Origin: Thermoactinospora rubra
GTDB taxonomy: Bacteria > Actinomycetota > Actinomycetes > Streptosporangiales > Streptosporangiaceae
Length of the DNA stretch: 46,892 nt
NCBI RefSeq assembly: GCF_002093975.1
Contig: NZ_MSZZ01000065.1
Location: 1-46,892 of the forward strand
Reading direction: 5' to 3'
Shown: one piece after another, positions 7,674-15,085 of the stretch
Position numbering within the stretch: the first letter of the stretch is position 1
Layout: every line of letters begins with the position of its first letter
The notes under the pieces: model-generated
What the model was told of the DNA's origin: nothing
Database searches by the model: none
What the model saw: only the letters and a program-made list of their open reading frames with translations
Position numbers and translations under genes: made by a program

Positions 7674-9279
7674 AGGCGTCCAGGGCGCGCAGGAAGTCGG
7701 CGGCCACGGGCGCGGCGACCTTGCCGCCTCCGCCGCCGCCCTCCACGATCACCGCGAAGGCCAGGTCGCCCCGGAAGCCCATGAACCAGGCGTGGCTGCC
7801 CTGGACGGGGTTGCCGTATTCGGCGGTGCCGGTCTTGCCGCGGGTGCCGGCCGGCAGCCCGGCGTCCTTGGCGGTGCCCTTGGTGACCACGGCGGCCATC
7901 ATCGGCCGCAGCGCCTGCACCGCTTCCTGCGGCAGGCGGCGCGGCTGGGCCTTTTGCGGGCGGCCCTCCACCAGCGTGGGCGGGCGCCAGGTGCCCTCGG
8001 CCACGGCGGCGGCCACCGCGGCCATGCTCAGCGGCGTGGCGATCAGGCGGGCCTGGCCGAAGGAGGCCGCGGCCAGCTCGGCGTCGGAGGCGGCCGGCGG
8101 GAAGCTGGGCTGGCGGGCCGGCACGCCGATGGCCAGCGGCTGGTTGAAGCCCACCAGCTCGGCGGCCTGGCGCAGCCGTTCGGCGCCGAGCCGGTCGCGG
8201 GCCAGCGGGGCGAAGGTGGTGTTGCAGGAGTGGGCGAAGGCGTCCGACAAGGTCAGCGAGCCGTACTCGGCGTGCTCGGAGTTGCGGATCTTCAGCCCGC
8301 CGACGGTGACGTACTTCGGGCAGCCGACCCGGTCGCCGGGCCGCATGCCGGCCTGCAGCAGCCCCAGGGCGGTGACGGCCTTGAAGGTGGAGCCGGGGGC
8401 GTACTGGCCGTCCAGGGCGCGGTTCATGTCGCCGCGGTTGTTGACCACCGCCAGCACGCCGCCGGTGGAGGGCTTGAGCGCCACCAGCGAGGCGGGCTTG
8501 CCCACCACGCGGATGGCCTGCACGGCGGCGGCGTGGACGCGCGGGTCGATGGTGGTGCGCAGCGGCTCGCCCCGCCGGCCCTCGATGGTCGCCAGCACCT
8601 TCTCGCCCAGCCGGATCTCGGTGGTGGGGGTGCCGGCCAGGCGGCGCTGGAAGGTGGCCTGCAGGCCGGCGCGGCCGACCGGGTCGCCGGCCCGGTAGGA
8701 GGAGCCGAGGCGGGCCACGTCCTTGGCGGTGGCCTTGTCCAGGAAGCCCACCAGCTGGCCCAGGGAGCTGCCGGGGTCGGCGGTGTCGATGCGGGCGCCG
8801 GTGGTATCGGTGATGGGCGCCCGCTGCGGCCAGCGGGTCTTGAGGGAGAAGGCCTGCGCCGCGGAGGTCATGGCCGGGTGCAGCGTGGCCGGCTTCCAGT
8901 CGACCTTCCAGTGCCGCTCGTGCACCTTCAGGTCGATGCTGCCGCGGTAGGTCCAGGCGCCCACGTCGGCCAGGGTGTAGGTGGCGGTGTAGGGGACGCT
9001 GGCGCGGCCGTCGCCCTCGGCGGCCGCACCGAGGACGATCTTGACGGACTGGACGCCGAGGGCCTTGCGCTGCTGGTCGTAGGCCAGCAGGGACTGCGGG
9101 GCGGCCAGCTCGGCGGCCATGGCGGCGGTCTGGCCGCGTTCCCAGGCGGCGGCGAAACGGCGGGCGGTCTCCTGGGGCGTGCCGCGGGTGTGCAGCAGGT
9201 AGTAGGCGCCCCCGCCGGCGGCCGCCACCGCCAGCACGCTCGCCCCGGCCACGATCGCGACGGTCCGGCCACGCGCCAC
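7672..9279 (-). CDS. Class B penicillin-binding protein with MecA-like NTF2 domain
   Basis: 535 residues from GTG 9279, chosen because GGGGGAA lies 7 nt upstream and a Met/Val-Ala-Arg-Gly start is followed directly by a single transmembrane anchor (VAIVAGASVLAVAAAGGGAYYLL). Residues ~34-145 form an NTF2-like MecA N-terminal domain (TPQETARRFAAAWERGQ), ~150-235 the dimerisation region, and the rest the transpeptidase. Catalytic motifs are S297-T-F-K300, S351-C-N353 and K482-T-G-T. It should cross-link peptidoglycan outside the membrane. The MecA-type domain is common in actinobacterial PBPs and does not by itself imply resistance. The acyltransferase gene lies 44 nt upstream on the same strand. 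Confidence 0.92.
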   Translation of the reverse strand: MARGRTVAIVAGASVLAVAAAGGGAYYLLHTRGTPQETARRFAAAWERGQTAAMAAELAAPQSLLAYDQQRKALGVQSVKIVLGAAAEGDGRASVPYTATYTLADVGAWTYRGSIDLKVHERHWKVDWKPATLHPAMTSAAQAFSLKTRWPQRAPITDTTGARIDTADPGSSLGQLVGFLDKATAKDVARLGSSYRAGDPVGRAGLQATFQRRLAGTPTTEIRLGEKVLATIEGRRGEPLRTTIDPRVHAAAVQAIRVVGKPASLVALKPSTGGVLAVVNNRGDMNRALDGQYAPGSTFKAVTALGLLQAGMRPGDRVGCPKYVTVGGLKIRNSEHAEYGSLTLSDAFAHSCNTTFAPLARDRLGAERLRQAAELVGFNQPLAIGVPARQPSFPPAASDAELAAASFGQARLIATPLSMAAVAAAVAEGTWRPPTLVEGRPQKAQPRRLPQEAVQALRPMMAAVVTKGTAKDAGLPAGTRGKTGTAEYGNPVQGSHAWFMGFRGDLAFAVIVEGGGGGGKVAAPVAADFLRALDA

Positions 9280-9323
9280 TGGTCTTCCCCCTGAGGTGTC
9301 GGCAGCGTCCCCGAGCCTAGCGG

Positions 9324-9986
9324 CTAGGAAGCACCGTTTGTCCGGGCTTTGACGCTTGCGGCGTAGCGGGGCACGTACTCCTGGCCGGACAGCTTCTGGA
9401 TGGCCGCCATGATCTCGTCGGTGACGCGGCGGCGGTCGCGGGCGTCGGTGTGGCGGCCCTCGAACCGCATCGGCGCGCCGATCTTGATGCCGATGGTGGC
9501 CGGGCGGGGCAGGCTGGCGCCGGCCGGCAGCGCCTTGTCGGTGCCCGACAGCGCCACCGGCAGCACCGGCGCGCCGGTCTTGAGGGCCAGCCAGGCCACG
9601 CCGACCTTGCCGCGGTACAGCCGCCCGTCGGGCGAGCGGGTGCCTTCGGGGTGGATGCCGAACAGCTCGCCGCGCTCCAGCAGCTCGGCGGCGCCCTCCA
9701 GCATCTCCTGCGCCGACAGGGCGCTGTCGCGGTCGATCGGCAGGCTGCCGCCCAGGCGCATGAACCACTGGGAGAGCGGGTTGCCGCTGAAGTACTCGTT
9801 TTTGGCGGTGAAGGTCACATGCCGCGGCAGCAGCGTCGGCAGCAGGAAGGAGTCGATGACCGACAGGTGGTTGGCGGCCAGGATCGCCGGACCCTTGGCG
9901 GGCACGTGGGCCGCGCCCGACAGGTGCGGCCGCCACATCAGGTGGGCCAGCGGCGCGGCGACGAACTTGACCATCTGATACAGCAA
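9324..9986 (-). CDS. 1-acyl-sn-glycerol-3-phosphate acyltransferase family protein
   Basis: 220 residues from TTG 9986 (LLYQMVKFVAAPL...), preferred because GGGAGAAG sits 5 nt upstream and the resulting N-terminus matches the usual actinobacterial form; an ATG at 9974 is the alternative. PlsC motifs are present: NHLSVID (H-x4-D catalytic pair), FTAKNEYF and PEGTRSPDGRLYRGK, with GVAWLAL after it. It would acylate lysophosphatidate or a related lysolipid at the membrane. It probably shares a transcript with the PBP gene downstream. Confidence 0.88.
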   Translation of the reverse strand: MLYQMVKFVAAPLAHLMWRPHLSGAAHVPAKGPAILAANHLSVIDSFLLPTLLPRHVTFTAKNEYFSGNPLSQWFMRLGGSLPIDRDSALSAQEMLEGAAELLERGELFGIHPEGTRSPDGRLYRGKVGVAWLALKTGAPVLPVALSGTDKALPAGASLPRPATIGIKIGAPMRFEGRHTDARDRRRVTDEIMAAIQKLSGQEYVPRYAASVKARTNGAS

Positions 9987-10040
9987 CGCGACTTCTCCCG
10001 GTGTCGTGGACGGCGCCACCACCTTAAGGCACGCGATACG

Positions 10041-10071
10041 GCAGGGCCCCACCGGCATGGTGGGGCCCTGC
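10041..10071. terminator. Perfect 13-bp stem-loop upstream of the acyltransferase gene
   Basis: GCAGGGCCCCACC (10041-10053) pairs with GGTGGGGCCCTGC (10059-10071) around a 5-nt loop. It lies in the 307-nt non-coding stretch 9987-10293, between the ECF sigma gene end and the acyltransferase start, both on the minus strand. It most likely terminates the sigma factor operon. No U-run follows. The rest of the gap shows no gene. Confidence 0.6.
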
Positions 10072-10293
10072 GACGATCAAGGCCGCTGTGGCGGTCGCCT
10101 CCTCGGCGAAAGGCACAACACGGCTCCAGCCGAACGGTATTCCGTGAAGGCGGTGATTTGCGGCCCGGGGGACACAGACCACAGCGGCCACTGCACTCTA
10201 ACGGACATCCGGGGGATGCTATTCCACCCGGGGCCGGCGATTGCCCGTCCTTGGCCGGGCCATTGTCGGGATCCTGGCCGAGCAGACCCGCCT

Positions 10294-11520
10294 CTAGCTG
10301 GGGGTTTGCCGTCCCAACGAGTCCCGGCCCAGCGAGTCGCGGCGCAGTAGCAGGAACTCCCGCTCCTGCACGGTCCCGGCCAGTTCCAGGGCCCTGCCGT
10401 ACTCGGCCATGGCCTCCTCGGCGCGGCCCAGGCGGCGCAGCAGCTCGGCGCGGGTGGCCGGCAGCAGCCGGTAGCCGGGCAGCTCCAGGCCCGCCAGCAG
10501 GTCCAGCCCGGCCTGCGGGCCCTCGGCTTCGGCCACCGCCACCGCCCGGTTGAGCCGCACCACCGCCGAGCCGGTCAGCTCCTCCAGCATGCCGTACAGG
10601 GCGGCGATCTGCCGCCAGTCGGTGTCGGCGGCACCGGCCGCGGTGGCGTGCTCGGCGGCGATGGCGGCCTGCAGCAGGTAGGGGCCGGGCGGGCCGGGCC
10701 GCAGCAGGGCCAGGGCGCGCTCGATCTCCGGCCGGTGCCAGCGGGAGCGGTCCTGCTCGGCCAGCCGCACCAGCCGGCCGCGGCCGTCGGTACGGGCGTC
10801 GCGGCGGGCGTGGTGCAGCATCATCAGCGCCGCCAGCGCCCGCACCTCGCTGTCGGCGGGCATCAGCTCCACCAGCAGGCCGGCCAGGGCGATCGCCTCG
10901 GCGGCCAGCTCGCGGCGGATCAGCTGCTCGCCCTCGGTGGCCGCGTACCCCTCGGTGAAGATCAGGTACAGCACGGCCAGCACGCCGTCGCGCCGCTCGG
11001 CCAGCTCCGGCCCGGACGGCACCCGGTAGGGGATGCCGGCCTGGCTGATCTTCTTCTTGGCGCGGGTGATCCTGGCGGCCATGGTCGGCTCGCTGACCAG
11101 GAACATGCGGGCGATCTGGCGGGTGGTCAGGCCGCCCACGCAGCGCAGCGTCAGCGCCACCCGGGCCTCCATCGCCAGAGCCGGGTGACAGCAGGTGAAG
11201 ATCAGCCGCAGCCGCTCGTCGGGCAGCTCACCACCGGGCTCCTCGCCGTCGGGTTCGTCGCCGGCTTCCTCGCCGATGATCAGCAGCGGCAGGCGGCGCC
11301 GCGCCACGGCCTCGCGCCGCAGCCGGTCCACCGCCCGCCGCCTGGCCGCGGTCAGCAGCCAGGCGGGCGGGTTGGCCGGGACCGGCGGCCAGGCGCGCAC
11401 CGCCGCGGCGAAGGCGTCCTGCAGCGACTCCTCGGCCAGGTCCAGGTCGCGCAGCTCGGCGGTGAGCAGGGCGAGCAGGCGCGCCCAGTGCTCCCGGTAG
11501 GCCTGCTCGACCTGGCTCAT
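10294..11520 (-). CDS. ECF42-type RNA polymerase sigma factor
   Basis: 408 residues from ATG 11520 (MSQVEQAYREHWARLLALLT). Sigma region 2 (LDLAEESLQDAFAAAVRAWP, WLLTAARRRAVDRLRRE) and region 4 (GLTTRQIARMFLVSEPTMAARITRAKKKI) are followed by a long C-terminal extension of TPR-like helices (~residues 190-400), and the signature RLIFTCCHPAL is present. This combination defines the ECF42 group, which is genomically linked to YCII/DGPF proteins, as here. No anti-sigma gene is near; in this group the C-terminal extension is needed for activity. The start overlaps the repeat micro-ORF stop (ATGA), so translation is likely coupled to it. Confidence 0.9.
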   Translation of the reverse strand: MSQVEQAYREHWARLLALLTAELRDLDLAEESLQDAFAAAVRAWPPVPANPPAWLLTAARRRAVDRLRREAVARRRLPLLIIGEEAGDEPDGEEPGGELPDERLRLIFTCCHPALAMEARVALTLRCVGGLTTRQIARMFLVSEPTMAARITRAKKKISQAGIPYRVPSGPELAERRDGVLAVLYLIFTEGYAATEGEQLIRRELAAEAIALAGLLVELMPADSEVRALAALMMLHHARRDARTDGRGRLVRLAEQDRSRWHRPEIERALALLRPGPPGPYLLQAAIAAEHATAAGAADTDWRQIAALYGMLEELTGSAVVRLNRAVAVAEAEGPQAGLDLLAGLELPGYRLLPATRAELLRRLGRAEEAMAEYGRALELAGTVQEREFLLLRRDSLGRDSLGRQTPS

Positions 11521-11672
11521 CCCCGATCCCCGCCGCTCATCCCCGGCCCGCCGCCCCGGTCCCCGCCGCTCATCCCCGGCCCGCCGCCCCGGTCCCCGCC
11601 GCTCATCCCCGGCCCGCCGCCCCGGTCCCCGCCGCTCATCCCCGGCCCGCCGCCCCGGTCCCCGCCGCTCAT
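11517..11672 (-). CDS. Tandem-repeat micro-ORF bridging YCII and ECF42 genes
   Basis: Reading from ATG 11672 gives four copies of MSGGDRGGGPG and then MSGGDRG, 51 codons, ending in TGA at 11519-11517. Its ATG overlaps the TGA of the upstream YCII gene (ATGA at 11672-11669), and its own TGA overlaps the ATG of the sigma gene (ATGA at 11520-11517). The peptide is low-complexity. The likely role is to carry terminating ribosomes from one gene to the next, each repeat offering a G-rich site and an ATG. Whether a stable peptide accumulates is unknown. An alternative is that the stretch is only an expanded intercistronic repeat. Confidence 0.5.
   Translation of the reverse strand: MSGGDRGGGPGMSGGDRGGGPGMSGGDRGGGPGMSGGDRGGGPGMSGGDRG
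11541..11672 (-). repeat. Four perfect tandem copies of a 33-bp repeat
   Basis: Units at 11541-11573, 11574-11606, 11607-11639 and 11640-11672 are identical, each starting ATGAGCGGCGGGGACCGGGG on the minus strand. A partial fifth unit (11521-11540) ends at the sigma factor start. Because 33 is a multiple of three, gain or loss of units keeps the micro-ORF frame. The units are contiguous with no spacers, so this is not a CRISPR array. Confidence 0.95.
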
Positions 11673-12382
11673 CCCTGGTACTCCACCACCGGGCGGACCT
11701 CGACGATGTCCTCCGGCAGCGCCTTGGCCAGCTCGATCGCCTCATCCAGGTCGCGGGCGGCGATCTCGTAGTAGCCGCCCAGGTGCTCGACGGTCTCGGC
11801 GAACGGCCCGTCGGTGACCATCACCTCCCGGTCCTTCTTGCGCACCGTCAACGCCGTGGCCGACGGCTGCAGCGCCTCCCCGCCCAGGTAGGCGTTGCGC
11901 TCGCGCAGCAGGGCGGTGTAGTCGCCGTGCGCCTTCATGGCCCGCTCGGCGTCCTCGGGCCCGGCCTGCTCCCAGGCGCTCTCATCGCCGTAGATGAGCA
12001 GGGCGTAGCGCACGCCGCCGGGGTTGTCGCCGGGCGGGATGTCCGGCCCGGTGTCCATGACGGGCCGGATCTCCACATCGCCCGGCTGGGCCTTGGCCAG
12101 CTCCAGGGCCTCCTGCAGGTCCCTGGCCTCGATCAGCACGTAGCCGGAGATCTGCTCGACGGTCTCGGCGTAGGGGCCGTCGGTGATGAGCACCTGGCCG
12201 CCGCTCTTGCGGATGGTGGTGGCGGTGGAGGAGTGGGCCAGCTCGTTGCCGCCCCGCTCGGCCCCCCGCGCGCGCAGCATCGCGGTGTAGGCGCCCCACT
12301 GCTCGTAGATCGCCTTGCGCTCCTGCGGCCCGGCCTGCGCCCAGGGCGCCTCGTCCCCGACGCACAGCAACAGATATTTCAT
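11669..12382 (-). CDS. Double YCII-domain (DGPF) protein
   Basis: 237 residues made of two YCII domains of ~115 residues each. The first starts MKYLLLCVGDEAPW and contains ITDGPYAETVEQISGY. The second starts VRYALLIYGDESAW and contains VTDGPFAETVEHLGGYY. DGPY/FAET is the DGPF motif typical of proteins encoded with ECF41/ECF42 sigma factors. YCII folds are small ferredoxin-like proteins, some with peroxidase- or lyase-like chemistry; no reaction can be assigned. Both ends overlap their neighbours by ATGA. The tandem arrangement suggests an internal duplication that replaces the usual dimer. Confidence 0.9.
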   Translation of the reverse strand: MKYLLLCVGDEAPWAQAGPQERKAIYEQWGAYTAMLRARGAERGGNELAHSSTATTIRKSGGQVLITDGPYAETVEQISGYVLIEARDLQEALELAKAQPGDVEIRPVMDTGPDIPPGDNPGGVRYALLIYGDESAWEQAGPEDAERAMKAHGDYTALLRERNAYLGGEALQPSATALTVRKKDREVMVTDGPFAETVEHLGGYYEIAARDLDEAIELAKALPEDIVEVRPVVEYQG

Positions 12383-13251
12383 GTGTGCCTCCTTTCACCA
12401 CCATGACGGGCGCCGGGCGAGGGAATCGACAGGGCGCGGAGAAAATCTCGCGGCCGGTCGGCCCAGATCCGGATGATGCTCGCCTGTCCGGTACGGCCCA
12501 GCGGCCGGGTGACGGTGACGGGCTCGGCCAGCTCCAGGATGAGGTTGGTCTGGGCGGAGACGACCAGGTCGAGCCGCCCGCCGGCCAGGCGCACCAGCCC
12601 GCCGTCGTGGATGGTGTGGCCGCCGCGGGCGGCGGCGATGAGGTGGCGGGGAATGCGCAGGTCAAAGGCGGCGCCGTAGCGGATGCGCACCTCGCCGGGG
12701 CCGACCACGTGGGGCCGCACCCGGCAGGCGGCGATCATGCCGGCGATCAGGACGGCGCTGTAGACGTGCAGGACCAGCAGCACCCCTCTCACGGCCGGCC
12801 AGGGGACCAGGACGTGCAGCACTCCGCCCTCCACGAGGGTGGCGAAAAGGAACAGCAGCATGGTCGCGCCCTGGCCGCCGGTGTAGGCGAAGGCCTGCTC
12901 GCCCGGCCGCACGCCGTGGCGGCGGCGGGCCAGCCAGTAGCCCAGGCTCGCCAGCAGTCTGGCCTCGTGGGCGAGCAGCCGCCGCACCGCGACGGGCACC
13001 GCCTGCCGCAGCGCCGCCGCCAGGGCCTCGCGGCGCGACAGCCCGCCGCGGCGGGCGGTCCGCACCAGCCGGGCCAGCACCCAGCATTCGAAGGCCGCCA
13101 CGAGAAGGATCGCCAGCTCGGCTATGGCCGGCGCCGGGGCGGGCAGCCGCACGCCGGCGGCCGGCAGCGCCAGCACGGCCAGCTCGGCGGGGATCGCGGC
13201 GGCCGCCACGATGCGGGCGGCCTTCACGACGCCCTGGTCACCGGCGGTCAT
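12379..13251 (-). CDS. Multi-pass membrane protein of unknown function
   Basis: 290 residues from ATG 13251 with an ATGA overlap on the MerR gene stop. At least four hydrophobic segments are visible: near residues 10-30, 38-65 (AIAELAILLVAAFECWVLARLV), 130-150 (TMLLFLFATLVEGGVLHVLV) and 160-185 (GVLLVLHVYSAVLIAGMIAACRV). A soluble C-terminal part with beta-rich character follows (GEVRIRYGAAFDLRIPRHLI...TNLILELAEPVTVTRPLGR). I recognise no family. The C-terminal region resembles a PH-like or phage-type beta domain only in general style. Co-transcription with MerR, YCII and the ECF sigma gene is near certain from the overlaps. Confidence 0.75.
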   Translation of the reverse strand: MTAGDQGVVKAARIVAAAAIPAELAVLALPAAGVRLPAPAPAIAELAILLVAAFECWVLARLVRTARRGGLSRREALAAALRQAVPVAVRRLLAHEARLLASLGYWLARRRHGVRPGEQAFAYTGGQGATMLLFLFATLVEGGVLHVLVPWPAVRGVLLVLHVYSAVLIAGMIAACRVRPHVVGPGEVRIRYGAAFDLRIPRHLIAAARGGHTIHDGGLVRLAGGRLDLVVSAQTNLILELAEPVTVTRPLGRTGQASIIRIWADRPRDFLRALSIPSPGARHGGERRHT

Positions 13252-14015
13252 CCGTCCTCCCGGCCCGCGGAAGGGCCGGCGGCCCGCCGGGCGGCCAGGT
13301 CGAAGACGCGGCGCAGGACCTCCGCCTGCCCGGGGGTCAGATCGGCCAGGAACGCCCGGGCGAAGGAGTGCTCCAGCACCTGCCCGCCGGGCACGTCCGC
13401 GCCGGGCGGGACCAGGGCCAGCAGTTCCTCGGCCAGGCCGGGGATGCGCGGGTCGCCGGCCTGGCAGACCTGGTCCAGCATGCCGTACACCCGGTGCACC
13501 CGCTCCACGTAGGCCGGGTCGTCGGCCAGCTCGCCCAGCAGGCGGGCCAGCTCGCGCCGGTCGTCGGGGGAGGCGGCGACATCCAGCAGCGCCAGCCACT
13601 CCCGCTCGCGGGCCAGCAGCCCGCCGGCCGGGCGGGGCAGGCGGCCGAACAGCTCGGCCATGTCGGGGGAGACCGGGTCGTCCGGATGCAGCTCCTCGCG
13701 GGCCAGCAGCTGGGCGATGCGGGCCCGCCGCGCCCGGATCTGTTCCTCCTGGCGGGCCAGGTCGGCCTCCAGCTCCGCCAGCACCTCGCGCAGGTCCCTG
13801 CCCCGGTCGTCGGCCAGCACGTCGCGCACCTCCTCCAGCGACAGGCCCAGCTCGCTCAGCCGCCGGATCCTGGCCAGCTCCACCGCGTGGCGCAGGCCGT
13901 AGGAGCGGTAGCCGTTGGCCAGGCGTCCGGGCTCGGGCAGCAGCCCCAGGTGGTGGTAGTGGCGTACGGCGCGCGTGGACACCCCGGCCAGCGCGGCGAG
14001 TTCTCCGATCCGCAT
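13248..14015 (-). CDS. MerR family transcriptional regulator
   Basis: 255 residues. The N-terminal winged helix MRIGELAALAGVSTRAVRHYHHLGLLPEP is followed by the second helix pair (YRSYGLRHAVELARIRRLSELGLSLEEVRDVLAD) and a long coiled-coil dimerisation helix (~75-125). The C-terminal ~125-residue effector part has no Cys metal site, so it is not a metal sensor. It is of the TipA-like or uncharacterised drug-sensing type. A perfect operator-like palindrome lies 17 nt upstream of its start. It heads the coupled operon ending in the ECF42 sigma gene and probably controls it and itself. Confidence 0.9.
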   Translation of the reverse strand: MRIGELAALAGVSTRAVRHYHHLGLLPEPGRLANGYRSYGLRHAVELARIRRLSELGLSLEEVRDVLADDRGRDLREVLAELEADLARQEEQIRARRARIAQLLAREELHPDDPVSPDMAELFGRLPRPAGGLLAREREWLALLDVAASPDDRRELARLLGELADDPAYVERVHRVYGMLDQVCQAGDPRIPGLAEELLALVPPGADVPGGQVLEHSFARAFLADLTPGQAEVLRRVFDLAARRAAGPSAGREDG

Positions 14016-14031
14016 GAGGCCATCAAAGACG

Positions 14032-14046
14032 TTGACGCCGCGTCAA
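14032..14046 (-). promoter_or_regulatory. MerR-type operator palindrome
   Basis: TTGACGCCGCGTCAA is a perfect 7-1-7 palindrome located 17 nt upstream of the MerR start, in the 33-nt space after the integrase stop. TTGACG within it can serve as the -35 element on the minus strand. Related MerR operators have the same ACCTTGACG...CGTCAAGGT style. Confidence 0.7.
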
Positions 14047-14048
14047 GG

Positions 14049-14999
14049 TCAAGCCAGCGGGCGGGGGGCGGGCAGGCGCAGGCGGTCCACGGCCTCGCGG
14101 CGGCGTTTTTCCGGGCGCCGGTCATAGCGGGCCGTGGTGGCCGGGGAGGAGTGCCCCACCAGCGCCTGCGCGGTGGCCAGGTCCACCCCGGCGTCCAGCA
14201 GCTCGCCGATGAAGGTGCGGCGGAAGTCGTGGGCGGTACGGCGGGGCGCCCCGGCCTGGCCGAGCCGCCGGGTGAGGATGTCGGCGATGCCCTGGCCGCT
14301 CAAGGGGCGCGGGCGCAGCGTGCCGGCCTTGGTGAAGGGGCCGAACAGCGGCCCGGGGTGCTCGCCCCGCACCGCCAGCCAGCGCTCCACCAGCCCGACG
14401 GCCTCGGCCGTCAGGTACACCAGCCGCTCCTTGTCCCGCTTGCCCCGCACCCGCAGGCTGCGCGCCGCCGGGTCGTAGTCGGCCAGCCGCAGCCCGGCGA
14501 TCTCCGAGCGGCGGCAGCCGGTGGAGTACAGCACCGCGATGAGCGCCGCGTCGCGCACCCCCGCCGGGGACTCCTCGCACGCCGCCAGCGCCGCCCCGAC
14601 CACCTCCGGGGGGATGTGGTGGCCGGCCGGCAGCCGCGCCTGCCGTACCGGGGCCAGGTCGGTGGCGCGGGCGTAGTCCTCGGCCGCCAGCAGCCCCAGC
14701 CGCCAGGCCTCCTTCAGCACGCGCCGCAGCGCCACCAGGTGCTTGTTGACGTAGGCGGCCGACCAGCCCTGCTCGGTGAGGATCGTGCGGATGCGGACGG
14801 TGTGCTCATAGCGCAGCCGGTGCCAGGGCAGGCCGGCGCCGCTCGCGGCGGGGTCGCCGGTGAGGATGCGGGCGATGCGGTCCAGGCAGCCGCGCATGGT
14901 ACGGCGGGACTCGGGGCTGGTGAGCGAGTCGAGGTAGACGTGGTAGGGGTCGCGGACCGGTTGGGCGGGCAGCGCTGGCAGGCTCACGCCGCCGATCAT
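14049..14999 (-). CDS. Tyrosine recombinase (XerC/D-like integrase)
   Basis: 316 residues. A SAM-like N-terminal core-binding domain (~10-115: YHVYLDSLTSPESRRTMRGC ... VNKHLVALRRVLKEAW) is followed by the catalytic domain. All catalytic residues are visible: Arg in STGCRRSEIAGL, Lys in GKRDKERLV, His-x-x-Arg in AHDFRRTFIGEL, His in VGHSS and the nucleophile in ARYDRR. The size fits XerC/D or small element integrases. No dif-like or att repeat, excisionase or tRNA is beside it, so it is an orphan. It lies head-to-tail before the MerR operon and divergent from the winged-helix gene. Confidence 0.9.
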   Translation of the reverse strand: MIGGVSLPALPAQPVRDPYHVYLDSLTSPESRRTMRGCLDRIARILTGDPAASGAGLPWHRLRYEHTVRIRTILTEQGWSAAYVNKHLVALRRVLKEAWRLGLLAAEDYARATDLAPVRQARLPAGHHIPPEVVGAALAACEESPAGVRDAALIAVLYSTGCRRSEIAGLRLADYDPAARSLRVRGKRDKERLVYLTAEAVGLVERWLAVRGEHPGPLFGPFTKAGTLRPRPLSGQGIADILTRRLGQAGAPRRTAHDFRRTFIGELLDAGVDLATAQALVGHSSPATTARYDRRPEKRRREAVDRLRLPAPRPLA

Positions 15000-15085
15000 G
15001 CCAGACCGGGCGGCGACAGGCTGCGGTGAACCCGCCGCCGAATCGCGGAACGAACCCTGCCGCGATGGCCTCTAGCGTGGGCGTC

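Noticed and set aside
9280..9936. N-terminal extension of the PBP frame upstream of GTG 9279
   Set aside because: It is the antiphase shadow of the acyltransferase gene; the GTG has a ribosome site and is followed directly by the membrane anchor.
10006..10350. Plus-strand open frame across the gap between acyltransferase and sigma genes
   Set aside because: It crosses the perfect hairpin at 10041-10071, has no ribosome site and no domain.
11521..11672. Repeats considered as a CRISPR array
   Set aside because: The 33-bp units are contiguous with no spacers, lie between coupled genes and are in frame.
13368..15029. Long plus-strand open frame opposite the MerR and integrase genes
   Set aside because: No domain, and composition typical of antisense frames; both minus-strand genes have complete motifs.
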